A program made the position numbers and the translations under genes. Shown piece after piece: positions 42,781-51,939 of a stretch of 64,000 nucleotides of DNA. The stretch covers positions 186,001 through 250,000 of the forward strand of contig CAMEIX010000001.1 of the NCBI GenBank assembly GCA_945919075.1. The letters are read 5' to 3'. Every line of letters starts with the position of its first letter. The stretch's first letter is position 1. The stretch comes from an uncultured Lachnospiraceae bacterium (GTDB lineage: Bacteria; Bacillota; Clostridia; Lachnospirales; Lachnospiraceae). The notes beneath the pieces are model-generated. The model saw only the letters and a program-made list of their open reading frames with translations, did no database searches and was not told where the DNA came from.

Positions 42781-43570
42781 ACTTTGTCCCCAATTCCGAA
42801 AGCGGTCGGATTTCATACCCCATCTCCTCCCACTTAGTAAGGAGTTCATCCAGAATTCCCGCATTCGTACTGGATGTGGAGTGCAATAAAACAATAGCCC
42901 CCGGATGAATCCGCCCTACCAGTTTCTTAAATGCCTCTTCTTTCGTTGGCTGCTTATCCTGATACCAGTCCACGTAAGCAAGACTCCAGAAGAAAGTCTG
43001 ATACCCCAGTTCTTTCGCCATCTTAAGGTTCCCGGTATTATACTTTCCCTGCGGAGGCCGATAATACTTGCTTATTTCTTTTCCCGTGATCTCCTGATAC
43101 AGTTTTTCCACATCCGCTATTTCTTTTTCAAATTCCTCTTTGGTACTGATTTTGGACATATCCAAATGATGATAGGTATGATTGCCTATGGAATGCCCTT
43201 CCTCTTCCATGCGTCTTACAATTTCCGGTGCGCTTTCCAGAAAATGTCCTACCACAAAAAAGGTTGCCTGAACATCATGCTTTTTCAGGGCATCCAGAAT
43301 TTTTTCCGTATTTCCGTTTTCATACCCACAGTCAAAAGTAAGATAAATTACTTTTTCCTCTCCCTCGCCCACATAATAGGCATTGTAGTCCTTTAATTTT
43401 TCTGCGCTCACATTGCCAGTCGGTTTTTCTCCCTCTTTTCCGAAGCCAAGTCCCCAGTTTTCACTGTTCTTCACGTTGGCACTCGTTTTCAAGTAAACAC
43501 TAAAGTATCCCAGTGCCTGGCCCAGAAGATACATGCTTATCACCAGTAAAACGCCTGCAATTTTTTTCAT
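42779..43570 (-). CDS. PdaA-like polysaccharide deacetylase
   Basis: 263 residues with an N-terminal membrane anchor (about 4-24) and a NodB domain: TFDCGYENGNTEKI near residue 78, metal-binding GNHTYHHLDMS, RPPQGKYN and LLHSTSS. The TFDCGYENG and QGKYN forms are those of PdaA, which makes muramic delta-lactam in spore cortex. That would suggest a spore-former, but the assignment is by similarity of motifs only. Its AAGGGG ribosome binding site lies in the arm of a hairpin. Confidence 0.88.
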   Translation of the reverse strand: MKKIAGVLLVISMYLLGQALGYFSVYLKTSANVKNSENWGLGFGKEGEKPTGNVSAEKLKDYNAYYVGEGEEKVIYLTFDCGYENGNTEKILDALKKHDVQATFFVVGHFLESAPEIVRRMEEEGHSIGNHTYHHLDMSKISTKEEFEKEIADVEKLYQEITGKEISKYYRPPQGKYNTGNLKMAKELGYQTFFWSLAYVDWYQDKQPTKEEAFKKLVGRIHPGAIVLLHSTSSTNAGILDELLTKWEEMGYEIRPLSELGTK

Positions 43571-43575
43571 AAAAA

Positions 43576-43611
43576 CCCCTTAATACCTTTTATTTATAGT
43601 ATATTAAGAGG
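43576..43611 (-). terminator. Hairpin between lgt and the deacetylase gene
   Basis: CCTCTTAATA pairs with TATTAAGGGG (one T·G) and is followed by T5. It has terminator form, yet its 3' arm is the AAGGGG ribosome binding site of the next gene. Confidence 0.6.
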
Positions 43612-43619
43612 TGTGAAAA

Positions 43620-44450
43620 TCATTCTTGGATTATTTCCTCTTTCATTCTGGCAAACTTCCTTTCCAGCCATTTTCCTCTTACCAGAATAATGCCGATGGG
43701 AAGCAGGATAATGCTTACGATCTGAGAGGTGGAAATACCTCCCACATTTCCCCGAACCACATCCCCACGAAGCATTTCTAAGAAGAAACGTGCTACCGTA
43801 TAATAAAGAATATAGATTCCGAGAAGCTGACCTGTTTTCAGTTTGAATTTCTTGGGTAAATACAGCAAAATTATGAACACGATAAAATTAAGCAGCGCTT
43901 CCAAAAGCTGCACCGGGAATCTGGGAACCGCGTTTAGTTCCGGAATCAATTCATTATACGGAAACTGCACCGCAAACGGCCCATGATATTCAATTCCGTA
44001 GCAACATCCGCCTAAAAAGCAGCCAATGCGTCCGAAGGCATGTACAAATGGAATTACCGGAGCAATTACTTCCATATAAGGATAAGGTGACATCTTAAAC
44101 TGCCAGCAATAGAACCATATTCCAAACACAAAACCAATGAGACCACCGTAGAAAACAAGTCCTCCAAAGCAATACGAAAGCACGTACGCAGGGTCCTCTT
44201 TCAATGCCCCTATAAAAAGCGACAAATTTGGGATAATAACCGGTAATTTACTGATAAAAAACATTACCTTTGCACCAATGAATAGAAAAATACCGCCATA
44301 TGTAGCAGCAAAAAGTACATCTCTTCCGTCAATCCCATATCTCTTTCCTATCTTCATGCCAATCAGAATTGCTAACGCAAAGCCGATGAGGAAGGTAAAA
44401 CTATATGTTGACAGGGTCCCAATTCCAAAAATATCAATTCCGGGATACAT
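43620..44450 (-). CDS. lgt: Prolipoprotein diacylglyceryl transferase
   Basis: Transfers diacylglycerol from phosphatidylglycerol to the lipobox Cys of prolipoproteins. 276 residues, seven hydrophobic segments, with the Lgt signature HAFGRIGCFLGGCCYG near residue 135. Start placed at ATG 44450, where AAGGAG lies 6 nt upstream. The in-frame ATG at 44471 overlaps the preceding terminator. Confidence 0.96.
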   Translation of the reverse strand: MYPGIDIFGIGTLSTYSFTFLIGFALAILIGMKIGKRYGIDGRDVLFAATYGGIFLFIGAKVMFFISKLPVIIPNLSLFIGALKEDPAYVLSYCFGGLVFYGGLIGFVFGIWFYCWQFKMSPYPYMEVIAPVIPFVHAFGRIGCFLGGCCYGIEYHGPFAVQFPYNELIPELNAVPRFPVQLLEALLNFIVFIILLYLPKKFKLKTGQLLGIYILYYTVARFFLEMLRGDVVRGNVGGISTSQIVSIILLPIGIILVRGKWLERKFARMKEEIIQE

Positions 44451-44471
44451 AATACTCTCCTTAATAGCCAT

Positions 44472-44498
44472 AAAAAGGCTGTTGCATTTGCAACAGCC
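44472..44498 (-). terminator. Terminator upstream of lgt
   Basis: GGCTGTTGC pairs with GCAACAGCC around a 4-nt loop, then T5. Ends transcription of the zinc-ribbon gene at 44533-45054. Confidence 0.92.
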
Positions 44499-44532
44499 CT
44501 TCTTTCATCTGTTATGTAATGATACTGTATAC

Positions 44533-45054
44533 TTACCAGTTGTAATCATTAAGTAAACTGTTCAAATCGTTTAATTTACCAACCGCGTTCTTAGTATCAT
44601 TTGCCATCTGGCAACCACCACCGCAAGTACCGAGTGCGGTATAACAGGTACCGGTAGTCTGCTTTTCGGAACATCCGCAGATAGAACATCCAATCATGAA
44701 AAGAACGCCAAAAATGAGACCGATAAGACCGCAGACAAATGCGCCCATACCCTTTGTCTTATTGGTAGCTTTCTGAGTCATGATGCCAAGCACAAGACCA
44801 ACTGCACCGAGAATAAGACCGAATGCTGCGCCGGGCACACCATACAGAATACCGCCAAGAATGGAGAACGGAATACTTACACTACCACATACCAGACCTA
44901 CAATAGCGATTGTTCCAACGTTAGCTGCCGGCTGCTGATAGGAAGGCTGCTGGTACGCAGGCTGCTGTACGGGTGCTGCCTGCTGAGGTGCGCCACAAAT
45001 AGGGCACTGTGCTGATCCGTCAGGGATCTGATTACCACAATTTCCACAAAACAT
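44533..45054 (-). CDS. Zinc-ribbon membrane protein (DUF4190-like)
   Basis: 173 residues. The N-terminal zinc ribbon MFCGNCGNQIPDGSAQCPIC (four Cys) is followed by a Gln/Pro/Ala-rich linker (PAYQQPSYQQP) and two hydrophobic segments of DUF4190 type with a Gly-rich loop. The C-terminal part is Cys-rich (IGCSICGCSEK, GTCGGGCQM). Function unknown. Own promoter and terminator. Confidence 0.85.
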   Translation of the reverse strand: MFCGNCGNQIPDGSAQCPICGAPQQAAPVQQPAYQQPSYQQPAANVGTIAIVGLVCGSVSIPFSILGGILYGVPGAAFGLILGAVGLVLGIMTQKATNKTKGMGAFVCGLIGLIFGVLFMIGCSICGCSEKQTTGTCYTALGTCGGGCQMANDTKNAVGKLNDLNSLLNDYNW

Positions 45055-45111
45055 GATAAATTCCTCCTAAAGTGAATTATGTATTTTTAATACTTTCTTA
45101 ATACATTTTTT

Positions 45112-45140
45112 ATAATATCAAAATATGCGGAGTGTGTCAA
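45112..45140 (-). promoter_or_regulatory. Promoter of the zinc-ribbon membrane protein gene
   Basis: Minus-strand TTGACA (45135-45140), 17 nt, TATTAT (45112-45117). AGGAGG follows before the ATG at 45054. Confidence 0.85.
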
Positions 45141-45183
45141 TTTCTATGCACAAAATTTTGTATTTTTTCCATATTTTTCTATA

Positions 45184-45753
45184 TTACAAAATGGAAGAAA
45201 AGATTGTAGAAAAAAGGAAGATATAAATCATCATGGTAACTCCCGAGAAAACAATTCCCTTTATAGCGGGCTTCTTTTCGATATCCGAAATATTACTTCT
45301 AAGGCCAATAATACCAAATACAATCCCCAGAATAGCCAGTATAAAGCCAATAAAAAATGTCCCTATCAAAACCATGGATACGGTACCCAGTACCAGGGAA
45401 AGTTTGCATAATTTACTTTCATTGGACACAGAGCCGGTGTTATTTACGATTACCGGATTTCCGATTGTTTTATCAAAAACATTTGCAACGCTGTCGACTA
45501 CATTACCGGCTATCGTACCCGCAGTGTACTCCGTAATTTTTACATTGTTACGAATACCATCTGCCCTGCCTCCCATCCACGGAAGGACATAGGTTTTTAC
45601 AGCTTTTTGACTCTGCTCTGCTCTCTTCGCATCTTGTGCATCTGTCTCATTGGTACTTCCCCAATCCGGTGCCGGTTTATTGGGATCATATACCGGAATC
45701 AAACTCTCTGTCCTCTGTTCACCGTCCATCCTATCCCTCCAACTGTTTCCCAT
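45184..45753 (-). CDS. DUF4190-like membrane protein
   Basis: 189 residues: a ~110-residue soluble N-terminal part without recognisable motif, then two hydrophobic segments around LVLGTVSMVLIGTFFIGFIL and VFSGVTMMIYIFLF, the DUF4190-type arrangement (KLSLVLG start, GIIGLRS loop). No zinc ribbon, unlike its neighbour. It has no clear terminator before the next promoter. Function unknown. Confidence 0.8.
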   Translation of the reverse strand: MGNSWRDRMDGEQRTESLIPVYDPNKPAPDWGSTNETDAQDAKRAEQSQKAVKTYVLPWMGGRADGIRNNVKITEYTAGTIAGNVVDSVANVFDKTIGNPVIVNNTGSVSNESKLCKLSLVLGTVSMVLIGTFFIGFILAILGIVFGIIGLRSNISDIEKKPAIKGIVFSGVTMMIYIFLFSTIFSSIL

Positions 45754-45761
45754 AATCTTTT

Positions 45762-45807
45762 AAAAATGAGGACAAGCCAAATCGTATTACGACTTGATTT
45801 GTCCTCA
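45762..45807 (-). terminator. Terminator after the GGGtGRT gene
   Basis: TGAGGACAA pairs with TTGTCCTCA around a loop that itself can pair (GATTTG/CAAATC), followed by T5. Confidence 0.88.
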
Positions 45808-45832
45808 CCCCTTAGCCTATATCAGGATTTTA

Positions 45833-46843
45833 TTAGAACTTACCAGCTTTTGCAGCTTCCTCTATAGAAACAGCAACTGCTACGGTAGCACCTACCATGG
45901 GGTTATTACCCATACCGATAAGACCCATCATTTCTACGTGAGCAGGTACGGAAGAAGAACCTGCAAACTGTGCATCGCTGTGCATACGTCCTAAAGTATC
46001 GGTGAAACCGTAGGATGCAGGACCTGCAGCCATGTTGTCAGGATGTAAGGTACGTCCTGTACCGCCGCCACTTGCTACGGAGAAGTACTTCTTGCCTGCT
46101 TCGATTCTTTCCTTCTTATAGGTACCTGCAACGGGATGCTGGAATCTGGTAGGATTGGTGGAGTTACCGGTAATGGATACATCTACATTTTCCTTCCACA
46201 TGATAGCAACACCTTCCGGAACGCTGTTAGCACCATAGCAGTTAACCTTGGAACGAAGTCCGTCGGAGTATGCAATTCTTTCGATTTCCTTAACTTCATT
46301 GGTATAAGGGTTGTATTCCGTCTCTACAAAAGTAAATCCGTTGATACGGGAAATAATCTTTGCTGCGTCTTTTCCAAGACCGTTTAAGATAACACGAAGA
46401 GGTTTCTGACGAACCTTGTTAGCCTTCTCTGCAATACCGATAGCACCTTCTGCTGCTGCGAAGGATTCATGTCCTGCAAGGAAGCAGAAACAGTCGGTTT
46501 CTTCTTCCAGAAGCATCTTACCAAGGTTACCATGGCCAAGACCTACCTTACGGGTATCTGCAACGGAACCGGGAATACAGAATGCCTGTAAACCTTCGCC
46601 GATTGCTGCTGCTGCGTCAGCTGCTTTCTTGCAGCCTTTCTTAATTGCAATTGCTGCACCTACGGTGTATGCCCAGCATGCATTTTCAAAACAGATGGGC
46701 TGAATTTTCTTTACCTGATCGTAAACATCCAAGCCTGCATCTTTGGTAATCTTCTCAGCTTCTTCGATAGAGGAGATACCGTAGCTGTTAAGTACAGCAT
46801 TAATTTTATCAATACGTCTTTCATATGATTCAAATAAAGCCAT
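45833..46843 (-). CDS. GGGtGRT protein
   Basis: 336 residues of the family named after its motif, seen here as SVASGGGTGRTLHPDNMA near residue 268. Function unknown. The family is consistently paired with the NifU-like scaffold gene next door, so a role around iron-sulfur or selenium metabolism is often supposed. No membrane segments. AAAGGAGGA lies before the ATG and the gene is 20 nt after the scaffold gene. Confidence 0.93.
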   Translation of the reverse strand: MALFESYERRIDKINAVLNSYGISSIEEAEKITKDAGLDVYDQVKKIQPICFENACWAYTVGAAIAIKKGCKKAADAAAAIGEGLQAFCIPGSVADTRKVGLGHGNLGKMLLEEETDCFCFLAGHESFAAAEGAIGIAEKANKVRQKPLRVILNGLGKDAAKIISRINGFTFVETEYNPYTNEVKEIERIAYSDGLRSKVNCYGANSVPEGVAIMWKENVDVSITGNSTNPTRFQHPVAGTYKKERIEAGKKYFSVASGGGTGRTLHPDNMAAGPASYGFTDTLGRMHSDAQFAGSSSVPAHVEMMGLIGMGNNPMVGATVAVAVSIEEAAKAGKF

Positions 46844-46863
46844 TTTAATGTCCTCCTTTATCC

Positions 46864-47556
46864 TTATTCTTTTCTGGGATCGATAATCTTAACTGCGTCA
46901 TCTACGCGGCCATACTGTCCGCAAGCCTTTTCGTATGCAGTGTTAGGATCATCACCCTTTTTGATGAAGTCTGTCATCTTGCCAAGGCTGACAAATTTGT
47001 AACCGATAATCTGATCATCTTTGTCAAGAGCAATACCGGTAACATAACCTTCTGCCATTTCCAGATAACGGGGACCTTTCTTTAAGGTACCGTACATAGT
47101 ACCAACCTGGCTTCTTAAGCCCTTTCCAAGGTCTTCAAGGCCTGCACCTACGGGAAGACCTTCTTCAGAGAAAGCACTCTGGGTACGACCGTAAACGATC
47201 TGTAAGAACAGTTCTCTCATAGCGGTGTTGATAGCGTCACATACAAGGTCTGTATTCAAAGCTTCCATAACGGTAAGTCCGGGAAGGATTTCAGCAGCCA
47301 TTGCTGCGGAATGGGTCATACCGGAGCATCCGATGGTTTCTACCAATGCTTCCTGAATGATACCTTCCTTAACGTTTAATGTAAGTTTGCATGCGCCCTG
47401 CTGAGGTGCACACCAGCCTACACCGTGAGTTAAGCCGGAAATATCTTTTACTTCTTTTGCCTGAATCCATTTAGCTTCTTCAGGAATAGGAGCACATCCG
47501 TGATGTACGCCCTGTGCAACTGTACACATTTCTTCAACTTCTTTTGAGTAAATCAT
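46864..47556 (-). CDS. NifU-like iron-sulfur cluster assembly scaffold protein
   Basis: 230 residues with the IscU-type fold features VEEMCTVAQGVHHGCAPI, ETIGCSGMTHSAAMAAEIL and a late Cys in KACGQYGRVDD. The Cys pattern differs from the classical IscU, as expected in the GGGtGRT-linked group. AAAGGAG before ATG 47556 decides the start. The frame is open to 47601. It forms an operon with the GGGtGRT gene. Confidence 0.88.
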   Translation of the reverse strand: MIYSKEVEEMCTVAQGVHHGCAPIPEEAKWIQAKEVKDISGLTHGVGWCAPQQGACKLTLNVKEGIIQEALVETIGCSGMTHSAAMAAEILPGLTVMEALNTDLVCDAINTAMRELFLQIVYGRTQSAFSEEGLPVGAGLEDLGKGLRSQVGTMYGTLKKGPRYLEMAEGYVTGIALDKDDQIIGYKFVSLGKMTDFIKKGDDPNTAYEKACGQYGRVDDAVKIIDPRKE

Positions 47557-47681
47557 GTGAAATCTCCTTTCAACTATGTAATATCTAAAACGATAAAGCA
47601 TGCACTTACTTTACCATTTTTTCTCGCAATCAATATTTTCGCATATTTGCGACAAAAAATCCAGTGATTTTTATTGGAAAA

Positions 47682-48347
47682 CTACATTTTCTTCACAATT
47701 TCTTCGCTTTTCTTAAAAATACTCTCAGCGGGAACAAATCCACGGACACAGGAAGTGGGATAAATATTGCTGTCATGTCCGATTACGGTCCCCGGATTTA
47801 AGACAGAATTACAGCCTACTTCCACCCTGTCCCCCAACATGGCACCCATCTTCTTTAATCCGGTAGGGATGTCTTCCTCCTTACTTTTCACCACTACAAG
47901 CGTTTTATCACTTTTTACATTGCTGGTGATACTGCCGGCACCCATGTGTGCTTTAAAGCCAAGGACAGAGTCTCCCACATAATTATAATGCGGAACCTGT
48001 ACTTTATTGAAAAGAACCACATTTTTAAGCTCTGTGGAATTTCCAACGACCGCACCCTTTCCTACGATTGCATTTCCCCTGACAAATGCACAATGTCTGA
48101 TTTCTGCCTCTTCATCCACAATGAGCGGCCCGTTTAGGCAGGCTGTGGGAGCTACCTTTGCATTTTTTGCAATCCAGATGTCCTCTCCTCTTTTCTCATA
48201 TTTTTCTTCAGACAATGTTGCACCAAGTTCTAATATGAAATCATGTATAAAGGACAATACCTCCCAGGGATATTCTTTGCCTTCAAAAAGTTTGGCTGCA
48301 ATTGTCTCCTGCAAATCATAATTATTCGTTATTTTCATTGCTTCCAT
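47682..48347 (-). CDS. Left-handed beta-helix (hexapeptide repeat) nucleotidyl- or acyltransferase-like protein
   Basis: 221 residues made mainly of hexapeptide repeats (IAKNAKVAPTACLNGPLIVD, AIVGKGAVVGNSTELKN, GSITSNVKSDK). It resembles the C-terminal half of GlmU-type UDP-GlcNAc pyrophosphorylases without the nucleotidyltransferase domain. Substrate unknown. AAGGAG sits 10 nt before ATG 48347. The start lies inside the last 26 nt of topB, so expression is coupled. Confidence 0.8.
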   Translation of the reverse strand: MEAMKITNNYDLQETIAAKLFEGKEYPWEVLSFIHDFILELGATLSEEKYEKRGEDIWIAKNAKVAPTACLNGPLIVDEEAEIRHCAFVRGNAIVGKGAVVGNSTELKNVVLFNKVQVPHYNYVGDSVLGFKAHMGAGSITSNVKSDKTLVVVKSKEEDIPTGLKKMGAMLGDRVEVGCNSVLNPGTVIGHDSNIYPTSCVRGFVPAESIFKKSEEIVKKM

Positions 48348-51300
48348 TTTGCTCTGGCTCCTTTTTATCTGTTTCTTCGCTTTTAAACATTTCTTCTATT
48401 TTTTCATCCACCCAGGGTAATGTACTTTCCTCCTGCTTTTCACCGGAAGCCCGGTCAAAATCAAAGGATATACTCACTTTTCCCTTCTCATCCTTTTCTG
48501 CTTTCAAAAAAGCATCGAATGTATTACCTGCTTTGGATACAAATCCGGTTACCGTTTCTTTTGTTTTTCCATCGGTAATCAGTTCCCTTATCACCTCATC
48601 CGAAAGTGCCACCTGTGCCACAGTGTGTCCGATTGCATATCCGCATTCACAGGTAAGTTTCCACTTATCCCGCATCAGTTTCTTTTTGCATAAGGGACAT
48701 TCAATTTCGCTCTCCTTTGGTTCCTCTTTTTGCGGGAAATCAAAAACAACTTTCTTATCCTCATCCAATTTCAAAGCAGCAGTAAACATCATACCGGTTT
48801 TGGCAATGAATCCTTCAATGGGGCCGGTTTTACCATTCTGCAAAAGTTCTTTTACCTGACTATCCTTTAACTTAACGCCGGCTATTTTCCCTATGGCAAA
48901 TTTACAGGAATCCGCTTTCTCCCTGTCGTAATTTGCGCAGGAATAGCCAAATCTGGTAATGGCAATATCACCTCCACATAACGGACATTTGACATCCTTT
49001 AATTTCTTTGCTTCTACGTTTTCAAAATCAAACTGAATGACAGGAACCCCATTTTCATCCTTTATCAGATTTAAGCAGGCATCAAAACGTTTTCCGTTTT
49101 TGCTCTTAAAACCTCTGATTGTGGATGTTTTTCCCGTTTTAAGCAATTCCCTCACATTGGTTTCAGACAGATCCTTATCCGCGATTTTTCCGATTGCGAA
49201 AGTACAGGCTCCTTCCTCTTCCTTCCTGCGGTTTTCACAGGCATACCCAAAAGGGGTTACCAGTATTGCACCGCCGCACACAGGACATAGTGCATCTTTG
49301 ACTCTTTTGGCTTCCACATTTTCAAAATCGAACTTAATATTGGTCTTACCGTTTTCATCCTTCTCCATCAGAAGGCAGGCATCAAATTTTTTGCCGCTCT
49401 TACTCTTAAATCCACGTAAAGTACCCGTTTTTCCTTCTGTGAGAAGCTTACTTAGTTCCTCCTCGGACAAAATTTTGTCCGCGATTTTTCCGACCGAAAA
49501 ATTACAGTTTTCCGGGTTTTCCCGTTTCCTGCTGCACACATATCCATAAGGTGTCTTTTCAATGGCAGAACCACAATTGGGGCAATGAATGCCTTCTACG
49601 ACCTTAGGAGCATTCGCTGAGAAGTCAAAAACCAGTTTCGGTGCTTCACCCTCTTTCTTTTCTAATACAAGCATTGCCTCAAATTTCTTTTTTGATTTGG
49701 AAACAAAGCCGGATAAAACATCGGTTTTCCCTGTGTTTAGAAGTTTTACACACTCTTCCTCTTCCAGATTTCGACCGGCTATACTGCCGATGGCAAACTT
49801 ACAGCCGCTGCCATCTTTTTTATAGTTGGAACATCCGTACCCAAAAGGTGTGGTTTCCATTTCCGCACCGCAAACCGGACAGACGGCGCCAATTTTTTTC
49901 TTAGCGGCAATTCCTCTGGATTCCTTACCGGTAAGAGGGGAAATCCGGGAAATCAGTTCCCCTTTCTGATCCCGTTCCACCATGGCGAGAGTCTCTTTCC
50001 GAATAAAGTCTTCCAGTTTTCGCCGGTATTCCCCCATATCCACGGTTCCTTTTGTAATACCGTCAAGTCCCTTTTCCCAGGAGGCTGTCATACGGGGATT
50101 TAGTAGTTCCGGCACCGTCATATCCACCGTTTCATAAATCATTTCCCCAAGCGTATGGGGCGTCAGAATCTGTGTCTTTTTATTCAAATTCAGATACCCT
50201 ATCCGAATCAGTTTCTTGATAATTTCCGCGCGGGTCGCACTGGTTCCGATACCGGAACCTTTTATCTGGGCACGCAGTTCTTCGTCTTCAATGAGTTGTC
50301 CGGCATTTTCCATGGCAAGCACCATGGAACCGGTGGTATATCTCTTGGGCGGTGAGGTCTTTCCTTCCTTCACCCCATATTCACCGACTGAAACCTGATC
50401 TCCCTTTTTCAGATTTTCTGCAATCGATAAAAGGGCATCACCGGAGGTCTCGCCTTCCTTTTCTTCCTCATTATCTTCTTTTTGTCCTCTTCCCGCAATT
50501 TCCAGATAACCGGGGCTTTTTAATACCTTGGCACTCGCAAAGAAGGACTCCTCTCCCACTTTCACCTGCAGTTTCACCGTACTGTATTCCGCCGCCGGAT
50601 AGAAAATACTTAAGAATCGTCTGACAATTAAATCAAACACCTGTCTCTGCAGGGGATTTAAGGACTTTAATTCCGTAAGCTGCCCGGTGGGAATGATGGC
50701 ATAGTGATCCGTCACTTTGGAGTCATCGGTATAGGCAGTCGCTGCAAGATTCCGATACAGTCCCTGCTGCAAAATCCTTTCCGTGAAGGCGGCCGTGGGC
50801 TCATATCCTTTTAGTTTATTTAAGTTTTTACTGATTTCTTTTGCTACCGGTGTGGAAAGAACCCTGGCATCCGTTCTGGGATAGGTAGTCAGTTTCTTTT
50901 CATAGAGATCCTGTGCCACCTGCAGGGTTTCATCCGGACTGATTTTAAACCGTTTTGCACACTCTGCCTGCAATTCTGCCAGGTTAAAGAGCAGGGGGGC
51001 CTTCTTACGGCTGATACCCTTCTCTATGTTCTCAACCACTGCCTCTTTTCCGTTTAGTTCTGCAATCAGATTCTCCGCATTTTCCTGCTTTTTGAAACCG
51101 TTTTCTTTATAAAGAAGGGGGGACTCAAAATATTTACTGCCCTCTATGGCTTTCCATTCTGCTTCCAGTGCTGCGTCCGTAAACCGCCCCGTCACACGGT
51201 AAAAGGGCGTTTCCACGAAATTCCGAATCTCCCGCTCTCTGATAACTACCATGCCCAGTACACAGGTCATAACCCGTCCTACCGCAATGGCGGTATAACT

Positions 51301-51885
51301 TTTGGTACCTGCCGCATCATTTAAGAGATTTCCGTATTTTACGGACATGGCACGGGAAAAATTGATACCCATGGCATAGTCCTCAATGGTACGCATAATA
51401 CCGGATTTTCCCAGATTTGCATAATCTGACATGGGACGTGCTTCCTTAAGACCACGCAGAATTTCCTCTTCGGTCTGGGAATCAATCCAGACACGCAGCT
51501 CCTTCATGCCCTCTCTAACCCCTCCGAAGTTTCGTATATTCTCTTCGATGGTCTGTCCTTCTTTTCCTGCGTCCCCTGCCCAGTAAACTGTCTCAATATC
51601 TTCCCGGTGAAGCATTTTATGTACTACATCATACTGTCTGCTGACAGCAGGTATAACGTGATATTTATAGGTTTCCGGCAGGAAAGGTAAATCCTCCAGC
51701 CTCCATTTTTTTAATTTACTGTCATATTCTTCCGGATAAACCATTTCGACCAGATGTCCCACGCACCAGGTAATTACATAGGTATCATTTTCCAAAAATC
51801 CGTTCTGTCGTCCGGAAACATGGAGAATTCGTGCGAATTCCTGTGCCACGCTTGGTTTCTCCGTTATAATCAGTGATTTTCCCAA
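48322..51885 (-). CDS. topB: DNA topoisomerase III (type IA) with five C-terminal repeat modules
   Basis: 1187 residues. N-terminal TOPRIM domain (LIITEKPSVAQEFARIL), then the cleavage domain with active-site Tyr in TTYPRTDARVLS near residue 327. From about residue 690 there are five tandem modules of 85-100 residues. Each has a zinc-ribbon-like CPxCG...GYxCxN...C head and a C-terminal TGxxxGFxSKxGKKFDAxL...FDF tail (topoisomerase C-terminal repeat). The fifth is shortest. Most TopB proteins have none or one or two. The start codon is TTG (51883-51885) with AAGGAG 8 nt before it. No ATG fits. Confidence 0.93.
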   Translation of the reverse strand: MGKSLIITEKPSVAQEFARILHVSGRQNGFLENDTYVITWCVGHLVEMVYPEEYDSKLKKWRLEDLPFLPETYKYHVIPAVSRQYDVVHKMLHREDIETVYWAGDAGKEGQTIEENIRNFGGVREGMKELRVWIDSQTEEEILRGLKEARPMSDYANLGKSGIMRTIEDYAMGINFSRAMSVKYGNLLNDAAGTKSYTAIAVGRVMTCVLGMVVIREREIRNFVETPFYRVTGRFTDAALEAEWKAIEGSKYFESPLLYKENGFKKQENAENLIAELNGKEAVVENIEKGISRKKAPLLFNLAELQAECAKRFKISPDETLQVAQDLYEKKLTTYPRTDARVLSTPVAKEISKNLNKLKGYEPTAAFTERILQQGLYRNLAATAYTDDSKVTDHYAIIPTGQLTELKSLNPLQRQVFDLIVRRFLSIFYPAAEYSTVKLQVKVGEESFFASAKVLKSPGYLEIAGRGQKEDNEEEKEGETSGDALLSIAENLKKGDQVSVGEYGVKEGKTSPPKRYTTGSMVLAMENAGQLIEDEELRAQIKGSGIGTSATRAEIIKKLIRIGYLNLNKKTQILTPHTLGEMIYETVDMTVPELLNPRMTASWEKGLDGITKGTVDMGEYRRKLEDFIRKETLAMVERDQKGELISRISPLTGKESRGIAAKKKIGAVCPVCGAEMETTPFGYGCSNYKKDGSGCKFAIGSIAGRNLEEEECVKLLNTGKTDVLSGFVSKSKKKFEAMLVLEKKEGEAPKLVFDFSANAPKVVEGIHCPNCGSAIEKTPYGYVCSRKRENPENCNFSVGKIADKILSEEELSKLLTEGKTGTLRGFKSKSGKKFDACLLMEKDENGKTNIKFDFENVEAKRVKDALCPVCGGAILVTPFGYACENRRKEEEGACTFAIGKIADKDLSETNVRELLKTGKTSTIRGFKSKNGKRFDACLNLIKDENGVPVIQFDFENVEAKKLKDVKCPLCGGDIAITRFGYSCANYDREKADSCKFAIGKIAGVKLKDSQVKELLQNGKTGPIEGFIAKTGMMFTAALKLDEDKKVVFDFPQKEEPKESEIECPLCKKKLMRDKWKLTCECGYAIGHTVAQVALSDEVIRELITDGKTKETVTGFVSKAGNTFDAFLKAEKDEKGKVSISFDFDRASGEKQEESTLPWVDEKIEEMFKSEETDKKEPEQNGSNENNE

Positions 51886-51939
51886 TAAAATTACTCCTTA
51901 TAGACAACAATAGTCCATACATTTCTGCATGAACCATCG

